A stretch of DNA of 64,000 bases from Lipingzhangella_A rawalii (GTDB taxonomy: Bacteria; Actinomycetota; Actinomycetes; Streptosporangiales; Streptosporangiaceae): contig NZ_JAVLVT010000002.1 in assembly GCF_031628175.1 (NCBI RefSeq), positions 186,001-250,000 on the forward strand, read 5' to 3'. This document shows, one piece after another, positions 24,015 through 33,047 of this stretch. The number at the start of each line of letters is the position of its first letter. Position 1 is the stretch's first letter. Made by a program: the position numbers and the translations under genes. The notes under the pieces were generated by a model. That model worked only from the letters and a program-made list of their open reading frames with translations, was not told the DNA's origin and ran no database searches.

Positions 24015-25700
24015 GTGGGCAAGGTGGCCACCACGGATACGACACACCTGTTCGAGCGCCATCGGGGCACGCTTGATGACGCTATCGCCGCGATCCAGGG
24101 CAGACACTTCTACGCGCCCTACCCCGAGTCGCCCAGTCCGCGCGTGTATGGCGACGACGCGGCCGACCGCGGCAGGGAGGCCTTCGAGGGCTACCTGGGC
24201 AATGCGTTCCCGGTGGAACTTCCGGGATCCCGGGGGCAGGTCCGCACCGAACACTCCCCCTACGGCATTCCCCTCGATATCGCCTACCCACATGCCGACG
24301 CCACCGCGGTGGTCGCGGCCGCCGAGGCGGCGCTGCCCTCCTGGCGTGACGCCGGGATTCACGCACGGGCGGGAGTGTGTCTGGAGATCCTGGACCGACT
24401 CAACCGCCGCAGCTTCGAAATGGCCCACGCGGTGCAGCACACCAGCGGCCAGGCCTTCGTCATGGCCTTCCAGGCGGGTGGGCCCGAGGCACAGGCTCGC
24501 GGCCTGGAGGCGCTGGCCTACGGCTACGACCTCATCACGCGCTACGCCGGCGAGGTGCGTTGGGAGAAACCGCAGCGCAAGGGCGATCCACTGGTTCTGG
24601 ACAAGCGGTTCTCGGCCGTCCCCCGAGGCGTGGCCCTCCTGATCACCTGCAACACCTTCCCCACCTGGAACGCCTATCCGGCCCTGTTCGCCAGTCTGGT
24701 CACGGGCAATCCGGTGGTGGTCAAACCGCACCCGGGAGCTGTCCTGCCCCTGGCCATCACCGTGGCGGTGGCGCGGGAGGTGCTGGCCGAGGTCGGCCTC
24801 GACCCCAACACGGTCCTGTTGGCTGCGGAGGAGACCGACGAACGGATCGCCCGGGATCTCGCCCTGGATCCGGCGGTACGCATCGTGGACTTCACCGGCT
24901 CCACCGAATTCGGTAACTGGCTGGAGACCAATGCCCGCCAGGCCTTCGTGAACACCGAGAAGGCCGGTGTGAACGGTGTCGTCATCGACTCCACGGACAA
25001 CTACGCCGGGATGCTGGACAACCTCGCGTTCTCCCTGTCGCTGTACAGCGGCCAGATGTGCACGACGCCGCAGAACATCTTCCTGCCGCGCGGGGGCATC
25101 GGGACCGAGGAGGGTCACCGCAGCGCCGCCCAGGTACAGGCCGACCTGGCTGCTGCGGTGGATCGGCTCCTTGGGGACGAGAAGCGGGCGACCGGAGTTC
25201 TGGGGGCGATCGCCAACGACGGGGTGGCTCGACGGATCGAGGCCGCCGCATCGAGCGGGGAGGTCATCCGTCCCGCGCATGCGATCACACATCCGGAGTT
25301 TCCCGAGGCACGTGTCAGTAGCCCGGTCATGGTGGGTTTGCGTGCCGAGTCCAGCGATGCCTTCCGCACCGAGCAGTTCGGGCCGATTTCCTTTGTCGTC
25401 GAAACCGAGGACACGGCACACTCCCTGCGGCTCCTGGAGGAGACCGTCCGCGCCCGGGGCGCCCTGACCGCCGCGGTGTACTCGACCGACTCCGCCACGC
25501 TGGAATCGGCCGAACGGACCGCGCACACGGTCGGGGTGAACATCTCGGCGAATCTCACCGGACAGGTGTACGTGAACCAGTCGGCCGCGTTCAGTGACTA
25601 CCACGGCACCGGCGCCAACGCCGCCGCGACCGCTTCCCTCACCGACCCCGGATTCGTTGCCGGACGGTTCGCCTTCGTCCAGGCGCGGCGACCGCACTGA
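24015..25700 (+). CDS. paaN: Phenylacetic acid degradation protein PaaN (aldehyde dehydrogenase family)
   Basis: A 561-residue aldehyde-dehydrogenase-fold protein of the PaaN type, lacking the MaoC-type hydratase half of PaaZ. Signatures are the N-terminal HRGTLDDAIAAIQGRHFYAP and SGQAFVMAFQAGG, the cofactor region ITCNTFPTWNAYPALFASL with VVVKPHPGA, and catalytic C349 in YSGQMCTTPQNIF. PaaN is found with aerobic phenylacetyl-CoA pathways, where it is proposed to oxidise a ring-opened aldehyde intermediate. No other paa genes are visible, so here it may serve another aldehyde or work with a distant cluster. The GTG at 24015 follows GAGAGG by 8 bases. Confidence 0.88.
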   Translation: MGKVATTDTTHLFERHRGTLDDAIAAIQGRHFYAPYPESPSPRVYGDDAADRGREAFEGYLGNAFPVELPGSRGQVRTEHSPYGIPLDIAYPHADATAVVAAAEAALPSWRDAGIHARAGVCLEILDRLNRRSFEMAHAVQHTSGQAFVMAFQAGGPEAQARGLEALAYGYDLITRYAGEVRWEKPQRKGDPLVLDKRFSAVPRGVALLITCNTFPTWNAYPALFASLVTGNPVVVKPHPGAVLPLAITVAVAREVLAEVGLDPNTVLLAAEETDERIARDLALDPAVRIVDFTGSTEFGNWLETNARQAFVNTEKAGVNGVVIDSTDNYAGMLDNLAFSLSLYSGQMCTTPQNIFLPRGGIGTEEGHRSAAQVQADLAAAVDRLLGDEKRATGVLGAIANDGVARRIEAAASSGEVIRPAHAITHPEFPEARVSSPVMVGLRAESSDAFRTEQFGPISFVVETEDTAHSLRLLEETVRARGALTAAVYSTDSATLESAERTAHTVGVNISANLTGQVYVNQSAAFSDYHGTGANAAATASLTDPGFVAGRFAFVQARRPH

Positions 25701-25706
25701 CCGGAC

Positions 25707-25736
25707 CGGTGCGGTCCGCGGGCGCGGGCCGCACCG
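25707..25736. terminator. Bidirectional terminator between paaN and the convergent membrane gene
   Basis: Arms CGGTGCGG (25707-25714) and CCGCACCG (25729-25736) pair perfectly and can extend inward to about 11 pairs with one G-T pair. It sits in the 49-base gap between two convergent stops (25700 and 25750). Confidence 0.65.
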
Positions 25737-25749
25737 CAGGCATGCCAAC

Positions 25750-26313
25750 CTAGTCGCCGTAGGCCCGGGTCTCCGCGTTGGGGTCGTAGCCGTCCTGACG
25801 TTGCCGTCCCGAGCGTTCCCACGCGTCCCGCCGGCCGGATCCGTACCCGCCACCACCGCTCTGCCTGCGGGGGAACTGCTGGGCGGACGCAGCGACCCCA
25901 CTCAACAGGGTGACAATCGCCACTCCGGCGACCAGGTTGATTGCGGCGGTCGCCACCTGGCTCTCGAGGGCCGCCTCCTGGGTGAACGGGCTCACCGCGG
26001 CAACGGCCGTGGCCAGACCACCAATCCACCCGAAGAAGCTCAGCGGACTCGGGGCACTCGTCAACAGCAGGTGTAGGAGCCCCGCGGCCAACAGGGCCGC
26101 GAGCGCGGCACTGGCCGCGTAGAAGCCCGTGGTCGCGTTTCCGAGATGACCATCCTCCTCGGGAGCAAGGATGGCGATTCCGAAGACACTCCGTGCGATC
26201 AGCACTCCGACGATGATGACCAGCCCGGCGACGGCGGCCGTTGCCAGACCGCCGGCCCAGAGCCGTCCGGCGTTGACCCCCGAGGTGTCCGAGTCGTAGC
26301 CGTACCCACTCAT
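25750..26313 (-). CDS. Four-helix membrane protein, DUF6069-like
   Basis: A 187-residue protein with four membrane segments (GGLATAAVAGLVIIVGVLIA, FYAASAALAALLAAGLLHLL, FFGWIGGLATAVAAVSPF, INLVAGVAIVTLLSGVAAS) and a Gly/Arg/Asp-rich cytoplasmic tail. The arrangement, with the acidic loop GIAILAPEEDGHLG after helix 1, resembles the DUF6069 family of actinomycete membrane proteins of unknown function. The ATG at 26313 follows GGGGGGAA by 6 bases. It is divergent from the betaine-synthesis gene and shares the long control region between them, so the LacI-type sites could affect it too. Confidence 0.75.
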   Translation of the reverse strand: MSGYGYDSDTSGVNAGRLWAGGLATAAVAGLVIIVGVLIARSVFGIAILAPEEDGHLGNATTGFYAASAALAALLAAGLLHLLLTSAPSPLSFFGWIGGLATAVAAVSPFTQEAALESQVATAAINLVAGVAIVTLLSGVAASAQQFPRRQSGGGGYGSGRRDAWERSGRQRQDGYDPNAETRAYGD

Positions 26314-26511
26314 GGCGCGTTCCCCCCGTGACCTTGCCAGCGAGCCCCTACGGTCGTTGCCGGCATACCCTCAGGTCACCGCGGGTAACCATCGACGTTC
26401 GCTGCTGTGCACCACCCCGCACCGCCACCCCCCGGGGAAGGCATCGCAATCGGCGTGTGTTATGGGAAACGAGAGCCCGCTTTCGTGTCCACAACCCGCT
26501 TCATCAGATTG

Positions 26512-26525
26512 CGCAACGCGTTGCG
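26512..26525. promoter_or_regulatory. LacI-family operator, distal copy
   Basis: Perfect 14-bp palindrome CGCAACGCGTTGCG with central CG and flanking TT/AA symmetry. This is the classic form of LacI/GalR-family operators. An identical 14-mer lies 54 bp downstream. The region is 256-269 bases before the GSDMT start and about 200 bases from the divergent DUF6069-like gene. Confidence 0.8.
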
Positions 26526-26565
26526 TAATCCGAATCAGAAATTGCCCTTCATGCGATCAAAATAA

Positions 26566-26579
26566 CGCAACGCGTTGCG
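26566..26579. promoter_or_regulatory. LacI-family operator, proximal copy
   Basis: Second perfect copy of CGCAACGCGTTGCG. Centre-to-centre spacing from the first is 54 bp, close to five helical turns, so two repressor dimers would bind the same face of the DNA. It ends 14 bases before the possible -35 hexamer of the betaine gene. The LacI-type protein itself is not encoded in the window. Confidence 0.8.
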
Positions 26580-26593
26580 CCATTTGCTTCTTT

Positions 26594-26623
26594 TTGGATG
26601 TGTCCAGCTAGGAACCCTAGGTA
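26594..26623 (+). promoter_or_regulatory. Candidate promoter of the betaine-synthesis gene
   Basis: TTGGAT (26594-26599) and TAGGTA (26618-26623) are separated by 18 bases, in a local AT-rich patch. A small inverted repeat CTAGG-AAC-CCTAG (26608-26620) overlaps the spacer and -10. Transcription from here would give a leader of about 150 bases. Not experimentally based; the AT-rich TAAATAAT just downstream is an alternative -10. Confidence 0.4.
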
Positions 26624-26723
26624 AATAATCACGCTCTGACCTGCGAAAACGCCGGTCTACCCTGATGAGGGACTTGCAATTCCTGCCGATTAGTGCTGTT
26701 AAATGGATAGATGCGAGGTTCGT

Positions 26724-26778
26724 CCTCTGGTCGGCTACGCAAGCACCAGGGGAGTCTGTCGAGTGTAGAGGAGTCGAC
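26724..26778 (+). promoter_or_regulatory. Leader hairpins placing the ribosome site of the betaine gene in a loop
   Basis: Two stems can form in the leader. CCTCTGG (26724-26730) pairs with CCAGGGG (26746-26752), including one G-T pair, around a 15-base loop. GTCGA (26758-26762) pairs with TCGAC (26774-26778), leaving GAGGAG (26768-26773) at the 3' side of the loop. This could modulate access to the ribosome site just before the unusual ATT start. I recognise no known riboswitch class. Confidence 0.4.
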
Positions 26779-26780
26779 CG

Positions 26781-28424
<1,644 letters not shown>

Positions 28425-28466
28425 GGTTCTCGCCCAGGACTAGACAGGACTGGTCCTGACGCATAT

Positions 28467-28506
28467 GCGCGCCGGATGCCGTGTGGCGGAGCATCCGGCG
28501 CGCATG
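28467..28506 (+). terminator. Strong hairpin terminator of the betaine gene
   Basis: GCGCGCCGGATGC (28467-28479) pairs perfectly with GCATCCGGCGCGC (28491-28503) around an 11-base loop, and the stem extends by two or three further pairs. It lies 43 bases after the stop. No T-run follows. Confidence 0.85.
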
Positions 28507-28596
28507 CGTATCTCGGGACCAGGGGTTTACTGCGGCCTGGACGTCTCGGGACGGCCCCCGGTCCAGGGGGCAGCCGGCCCAGGGGTCAGCGGTTTC

Positions 28597-29334
28597 CTAC
28601 AGCTCCGCGAGCACCAGCAGCCAGACGCCCAGCGCCAGCACCGCCAGGTTGACGACGAGGAAGAACCCGACCCACAGCGTTCCCGGTGCCCCGGTGAGCC
28701 GGGCAAGCTGGTCCGCATCGGACTGCCCCGTGCCCGCGGGTTGGCGACGGCGCTGGGACTGGAGCTCGAAGACCGGGCGGACCCCGGCGAACAGCAGGAA
28801 CCAGGTGAACGCGTAGGCAAAGGCCGCCTGAACCTCGCTCGGCAGGAACCACGACACCAGGAAAACCAGCGCCCCGGTACCGACCACAGAGATCACGCCG
28901 TAGACATTGCGGATCAGCAGCAGCATCGTGAGCAGCAGCAGGATACTGATCCACAACAGTGCGGTGATCCGGTTGGCCAGCAGCAACAGAATGCCGCCCA
29001 GGCCGACCAGGGACGGGGTGATGTAGCCGGCGGCCACCGTCAGGATCATCCCGATGCCGTCCGGACGCCCGCGCGAGACGGTGACGCCGGAGGTGTCGGA
29101 GTGCAGCCGGATGCCGGACAACTGCCGCCCGCACAGCACCGCCACCAGGGCGTGTCCTCCCTCGTGTGCGATGGTCACCACATTGCGGGCGATCCGCCAG
29201 GGTGCGCCGGTGAGTACCACCGCCAGCGCCACACCGCCGGAGACGATCACGAGCCAGTCCGGGGGCGCCGGTTGTGTGGTGAACACCTCCTGCCAGACCT
29301 CACCGAACGTGGTGGCTTCCAGCTCCATAGTCAT
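28597..29334 (-). CDS. M50-like membrane metallopeptidase
   Basis: A 245-residue polytopic protein with a zinc-protease HExxH motif (IAHEGGHALVAVL) in an early helix and at least five more hydrophobic segments. The following GRQLSGIRLHSDTSGVTVSR and GYITPSLVGLGGILLL match the M50B-like family of actinomycetes, which is related to site-2 proteases but lacks a PDZ domain. I set the start at the ATG at 29334, eight bases after AGGAG. The substrate is unknown; S2P relatives cleave anti-sigma factors or other membrane regulators. It is convergent with the betaine gene. Confidence 0.82.
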   Translation of the reverse strand: MTMELEATTFGEVWQEVFTTQPAPPDWLVIVSGGVALAVVLTGAPWRIARNVVTIAHEGGHALVAVLCGRQLSGIRLHSDTSGVTVSRGRPDGIGMILTVAAGYITPSLVGLGGILLLLANRITALLWISILLLLTMLLLIRNVYGVISVVGTGALVFLVSWFLPSEVQAAFAYAFTWFLLFAGVRPVFELQSQRRRQPAGTGQSDADQLARLTGAPGTLWVGFFLVVNLAVLALGVWLLVLAEL

Positions 29335-29613
29335 CTCCCACACTCCTCTGCGCACAACCGCACCCGAACCCTAGGGCATGGCGCCGCTCCACCAAACGCC
29401 CCGCCCCACACAGCAGCACGCTGCGTGTCCTCGGCCGCGGAGTGGACCACCTCCTCACCACGCCGGCCGCGGGACACGGACCGCACGGGACCACACGGCT
29501 GTACAGGACACCCCAGGCCCGTGGATGAGCCAGAGTGGGTACTAGGCTGACACCGAACACCGTTCGGGTCCGCTCGGACCCGGTCTGCGAACCGTACCCA
29601 GGGAGCGATCGTC

Positions 29614-30054
29614 ATGGCCCAGCGCAGGGTTTCCCGGAGCGTGATCATTGCCGCTCCGGCCGACCGGATCTTCGACATCCTGGCTACGCCGGATCGGCAT
29701 GCGGAGCTGGACGGCTCCGGATCGGTGCAGGGCCTGATGACCGGGCCACCGCGGCTGGAGCGAGGCTCCCGGTTCGGGATGCGGATGCGCCTGGGCGTCC
29801 CCTACCGAATCACGAACCGGGTGGTGGAGTTCGAGGAGGGGCGGCGCATCGCCTGGCGCCACTTCGGGCTGCACCGGTGGCGCTGGACCCTGGAGCCGCT
29901 GGACGACGGGACCACCCGTGTCACCGAGACCTTCGACTATGACAACGCGCTGGCGTGGTTCTACGTACTGAGTGGCTGGCCCGCCCGCAATGCCCGGGGC
30001 ATCGAGGACACCCTGCCTCGGCTGAAGGAGCTGGCGGAGAGCGAAGCCGGCTGA
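29614..30054 (+). CDS. SRPBCC-family (polyketide cyclase/START-like) protein
   Basis: A 146-residue START-like domain: VSRSVIIAAPADRIFDILAT at the N-terminus, then GSRFGMRMRLGVPYRITNRV, EEGRRIAWRHFGLHRWRWTL and GTTRVTETFDYDNA, ending in a C-terminal helix (GIEDTLPRLKELAE). This fold binds lipids or other hydrophobic ligands. The ATG at 29614 follows GGGAG by 8 bases. Single gene; no catalytic residue can be assigned, and its ligand is unknown. Confidence 0.8.
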   Translation: MAQRRVSRSVIIAAPADRIFDILATPDRHAELDGSGSVQGLMTGPPRLERGSRFGMRMRLGVPYRITNRVVEFEEGRRIAWRHFGLHRWRWTLEPLDDGTTRVTETFDYDNALAWFYVLSGWPARNARGIEDTLPRLKELAESEAG

Positions 30055-30079
30055 ACCGGAGAGCCGACGGAGACCGTCC

Positions 30080-30340
30080 CTAGTCCGGACTGCCGTCCTC
30101 CACCGCCGCGAGCGCGGTCACCGCGCCGAGCTCCCACAGCGCTTCGCGATCCGCGGCGGTCAGTTCCCCGGTCACCGTGACCGGCGGCCGGTGCTGGGTC
30201 CAGGACATCCCCTTGGCGATGGACTCCACGGCACGCACAGCTCCCGTCGTGTCGCTGTTGCCGTGCACGTACAGGCAGCAGGGAAGGTCGGACCTATCGG
30301 CACCCGCCGGGGTGTAGACAGTGTCGACGAAATGCTCCAG
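30080..30340 (-). pseudogene. Truncated flavodoxin-family paralogue (C-terminal half only)
   Basis: The minus strand encodes LEHFVDTVYTPAGADRSDLP, then CCLYVHGNSDTTGAVRAVES and onward to ALWELGAVTALAAVEDGSPD. It corresponds to residues of about 65-150 of the flavodoxin-family gene at 30423-30890 (LKKFFDETYYPCMADTAGLP...). The first part is diverged, while 162 bases of the second part are identical to the intact gene in inverted orientation. The N-terminal half with the flavin phosphate loop is missing, so it is probably not functional. A frame stays open upstream to 30424, but that part is antisense to the control region of the intact gene. Confidence 0.75.
30113..30274 (-). repeat. 162-bp perfect inverted repeat, left copy
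   Basis: The reverse complement of this segment is identical at every base to 30696-30857. The copies are separated by 421 bases. Sequence outside the arms diverges at once on both sides. Gene conversion between inverted paralogues explains the pattern best; a recent inverted duplication or an assembly artefact are alternatives. Confidence 0.9.
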
Positions 30341-30401
30341 AGTTTCTCGGTCGAGCTTAATTCTGACGTGCCATGATGGCCCCATATCCCTCCTGGGGGC
30401 G

Positions 30402-30429
30402 GTGCCATGCCACCCTGGTGGCATGGCAC
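30402..30429. promoter_or_regulatory. 28-bp palindrome overlapping the start of the flavodoxin-family gene
   Basis: GTGCCATGCCACC (30402-30414) and GGTGGCATGGCAC (30417-30429) are perfectly complementary arms with a CT centre. The start ATG at 30423 lies in the right arm. A shorter related palindrome GCCAT-G-ATGGC occurs at 30370-30380. It could be a repressor operator or an RNA hairpin that hides the start codon. Confidence 0.7.
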
Positions 30430-30890
30430 GCTTGCTGGTCGTTCACCACACCCCGTCCCCGACGACCCAGTCAATGCTCGAGTCGGTCCTCGAGGGAGCC
30501 CACAACGACGAGATCGAGGGCGTCGAGGTGGTCGTGCGCGCTGCACTCACCGCATCATCCCCGGACCTACTCCGCGCTGACGCGGTGGTACTGGGGACGC
30601 CGGCGAACATCGGCTATATGTCGGGCGCCCTGAAGAAGTTCTTCGACGAAACGTACTATCCCTGCATGGCGGACACCGCGGGGCTGCCCTATGCGCTGTA
30701 CGTGCACGGCAACAGCGACACGACGGGAGCTGTGCGTGCCGTGGAGTCCATCGCCAAGGGGATGTCCTGGACCCAGCACCGGCCGCCGGTCACGGTGACC
30801 GGGGAACTGACCGCCGCGGATCGCGAAGCGCTGTGGGAGCTCGGCGCGGTGACCGCGTTGGCCGCGTTGGGCGATTCGGTCACACCGTAA
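30423..30890 (+). CDS. Flavodoxin-family / NAD(P)H-dependent FMN oxidoreductase-like protein
   Basis: A 155-residue flavodoxin-like protein. The N-terminal phosphate-binding loop is VVHHTPSPTTQSMLESVLEG. The isoalloxazine region is VVLGTPANIGYMSGALKKFFDETYYP, where GTPxxxGYMSGxLKxFxD is typical of FMN-reductase-like flavodoxins. The later YVHGNSDTTGAVRAVESIAK completes the fold. It probably carries out low-potential electron transfer or quinone/flavin reduction. The ATG at 30423 has no ordinary ribosome site and lies within a large palindrome, so expression is probably tightly controlled. The last third is shared base for base with an inverted remnant upstream. Confidence 0.83.
   Translation: MARLLVVHHTPSPTTQSMLESVLEGAHNDEIEGVEVVVRAALTASSPDLLRADAVVLGTPANIGYMSGALKKFFDETYYPCMADTAGLPYALYVHGNSDTTGAVRAVESIAKGMSWTQHRPPVTVTGELTAADREALWELGAVTALAALGDSVTP
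30696..30857 (+). repeat. 162-bp perfect inverted repeat, right copy
   Basis: Covers codons from about residue 92 to 145 of the flavodoxin-family gene and is the exact inverse of 30113-30274. Identity starts at CTGTACGTGCACGG and ends at GGTGACCGCG, after which the two copies differ. Confidence 0.9.
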
Positions 30891-30914
30891 CCACGTCCGG
30901 CGTGGACCGCAGCC

Positions 30915-30995
30915 GGCGCCCACGGCGAGACCCGCGTTGATGCCCAGCTGGTGGTCAGTGAACCGGTCACCAACGCGATCCACGCCACCAGCCGC
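30915..30995 (+). pseudogene. Remnant of an RsbW-type ATPase domain
   Basis: In one plus-strand frame about 27 codons read GETRVDAQLVVSEPVTNAIH, matching the N-box region of anti-sigma-factor kinases (typically DAxLVVSELVTNAVRH). No start codon, preceding helix or later G-boxes are found, and the frame then runs into unrelated sequence. It looks like a leftover fragment between the flavodoxin gene and ectC. Confidence 0.4.
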
Positions 30996-31113
30996 AGCGC
31001 TACGGGCCGCGCAGGCCAAGAAACACCTCGATCGCGTCGGGCTCGCTCCCCGGGACGCATCGCCGGGGACGGTGCGTCCCGGTGCCCGGGATCCCACCGT
31101 CCCCGGCGGCGGA

Positions 31114-31524
31114 TCAGCGTGCGGTGCTGTCCTCCTGGTCCTCGTGCAACAGGGGGTACACGCCGTTCTCGTCGTGGACCTCACGCCCGGTGACCGGGGG
31201 GTTGAAGACACACAGCACCCGAAAGTCGGTCTTGGCCCGTACGGTGTGATGCTCGTGCCCGTCCAACAGGTACAGGGTGCCCGGCGTGATCAGATGAGTC
31301 TCACCGGTCTCCTCGTTCACGACCTCCGCTTCCCCCTCAATGCAGTGCACGAGTTCGATGTGGTTCGCGTACCACATGCGCGTCTCGGTTCCGGCGTACA
31401 GAACCGTCTCGTGGAAGGAGAAGCCGACCTTCTCCTTGGCGAGGATGATCCGGCGGCTCCGCCAGTTCTCCGTCTGTACGTCCCGCTCAGTACCGTCGAT
31501 CTCATCCAGGCTGCGAACGATCAC
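31114..31524 (-). CDS. ectC: L-ectoine synthase
   Basis: Last step of ectoine synthesis: ring closure of N-gamma-acetyl-diaminobutyrate. The 136-residue cupin has the family's opening MIVRSLDEIDGTERDV and NWRSRRIILAKEKVGFSFHE, the metal-site region WYANHIELVHCIEGEAEV, and TPGTLYLLDGHEHHTVRA. It is on the minus strand downstream of ectB, with a gap of 216 bases, which is larger than usual for an ect operon. No ectD (ectoine hydroxylase) follows; downstream are only a gene remnant and the flavodoxin gene. Confidence 0.97.
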   Translation of the reverse strand: MIVRSLDEIDGTERDVQTENWRSRRIILAKEKVGFSFHETVLYAGTETRMWYANHIELVHCIEGEAEVVNEETGETHLITPGTLYLLDGHEHHTVRAKTDFRVLCVFNPPVTGREVHDENGVYPLLHEDQEDSTAR

Positions 31525-31740
31525 GTGGCTTCGTCTCCTGCTCTCTCGGTCCCCTGTGGCAACGCGCGGGCGCCCGGTGGGACGTTGGGTGCTCTGGCGC
31601 GTGAGCCGCAGCCGAATTCATCCTACGTTTACCGTATGTCACGAATGCGTAGCAGCTCACACACAAGAGAGGGTAAGCCCCATCCTCGGCCAAGACGACC
31701 GACAGCCCGCTTCCCACCGGGACGGGTAATACCGCTTCTG

Positions 31741-33009
31741 TCAGGGCTGCTGCACCGCGGCCGCGGCCACGGCCTCGGCCAACACCGTCAGTCCGCGGTC
31801 GAGCTCATCCTCGGTCACCGTCAGCGGCGGCAAGAGCTTGACCACCTCGTCCTGAGGTCCGGACGTCTCCAGCAACAGTCCCCGCTCGAACGCCGCGGCG
31901 CAGGCCGCACCAGCCACCTCCGGGGACTCCAGGGCGAGGCCCCAGGCCAACCCACGTCCACGGACGGTCGCTCCCAGCTGCGGGTGGGCCGCTGCGATGG
32001 CCTGGAGATGCTTCTCGACGATCTTGCCCTTCAGTTCGGTGTCCCGCTGAAGCCGGTCGTCCCGCCAGTAGGCGTCGAGGGCCGCAGCCCCGGTCACGAA
32101 GGAGGGGTTGGGCCCCCGGAAGGTGCCGTTGTGCTCGCCCGGGTCCCAGAGGTCCAGCTCACGCTTCATCAAGGTGAGGGCAAGGGGAAGACCGTAGCCG
32201 CTGATGGACTTGGACAGCGTGATGATGTCCGGCTGGATTCCGGCGTCCTCGAAGCTGAAGAACGGCCCGGTACGACCACACCCCATCTGGATGTCGTCGA
32301 CAATCAGCAGAATCTCGTACTCCGCACAGAGTTCGGCGAGTCCCCGCAACCACGCCGGGCTGGCTACGTTGATCCCGCCTTCGCCCTGGACGGTCTCCAC
32401 GATGACCGCGGCCGGACGGTCCAAACCACTGCCGCTGTCCTCCAGCAGACTACGTAGCCAGAGGAAGTCCGGTGTCTGCCCGTCCATGTAGTTGTCGAAC
32501 GGCATGGTCGCCGAGTGACTCAGCGGAACTCCGGCACCGCCGCGCTTCATCGAGTTCCCGGTCACGGCGAGCGCGCCCAGCGTCATGCCGTGGAAGCCGT
32601 TGGTGAAGCTGATGATGGTCTCCCGCCCGGTGATCTTCCGGGCGAGTTTGAGGGCCGCCTCCACCGCGTTGTTGCCCGCGGGGCCGGGGAATTGGACCTT
32701 GTAGTCGAGTCCGCGCGGCGAGAGCACCACCTCGTCGAAGGTTCGGAGGAACTCGCGTTTGCTGGCGCTGTAGGCGTCCAAACTGTGGATCACCGAGTCG
32801 CCGGCGATGTAGTCGAGCAGTTTCTGTTTCAACGCCGGGTTGTTGTGCCCATAGTTGAGCGATCCCGCACCGGCGAAGAAGTCCAGGTAGGCCTCGCCTG
32901 ACTCGGAATACAGGTAGCTGCCGCGGGCCTGGTCGAACACGACCGGCCAGCCACGGCAGTAGCCGCGAACCTCGGACTCGAGCCGTTCGAAGATCTCCAT
33001 TGTTGTCAT
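31741..33009 (-). CDS. ectB: L-2,4-diaminobutyrate--2-oxoglutarate aminotransferase
   Basis: First step of ectoine synthesis: transamination of aspartate-beta-semialdehyde. The 422-residue class-III PLP enzyme begins MTTMEIFERLESEVRGYCRG, with FFAGAGSLNYGHNNP, FPGPAGNNAVEAALKLARK, ETVQGEGGINVAS, IVDDIQMGCGRTG, and the PLP lysine in ITLSKSISGYGLP. All match EctB. The ATG at 33009 follows AAGGA by 5 bases; a TTG just upstream is less likely. It lies 38 bases after ectA, so they are co-transcribed. Confidence 0.97.
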   Translation of the reverse strand: MTTMEIFERLESEVRGYCRGWPVVFDQARGSYLYSESGEAYLDFFAGAGSLNYGHNNPALKQKLLDYIAGDSVIHSLDAYSASKREFLRTFDEVVLSPRGLDYKVQFPGPAGNNAVEAALKLARKITGRETIISFTNGFHGMTLGALAVTGNSMKRGGAGVPLSHSATMPFDNYMDGQTPDFLWLRSLLEDSGSGLDRPAAVIVETVQGEGGINVASPAWLRGLAELCAEYEILLIVDDIQMGCGRTGPFFSFEDAGIQPDIITLSKSISGYGLPLALTLMKRELDLWDPGEHNGTFRGPNPSFVTGAAALDAYWRDDRLQRDTELKGKIVEKHLQAIAAAHPQLGATVRGRGLAWGLALESPEVAGAACAAAFERGLLLETSGPQDEVVKLLPPLTVTEDELDRGLTVLAEAVAAAAVQQP

Positions 33010-33047
33010 CAAATCCTTACCCAGGGCATACGTGCCCCGGTCAGCGG

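Noticed and set aside
26660..26700. CTGATGA in the betaine-gene leader, resembling a hammerhead ribozyme core
   Set aside because: The required GAAA segment and the three-stem junction are absent.
26620..26780. Possible SAM, SAH, glycine or c-di-AMP riboswitch before the SAM-dependent methyltransferase gene
   Set aside because: None of the conserved cores of those classes can be seen; only simple hairpins are supported.
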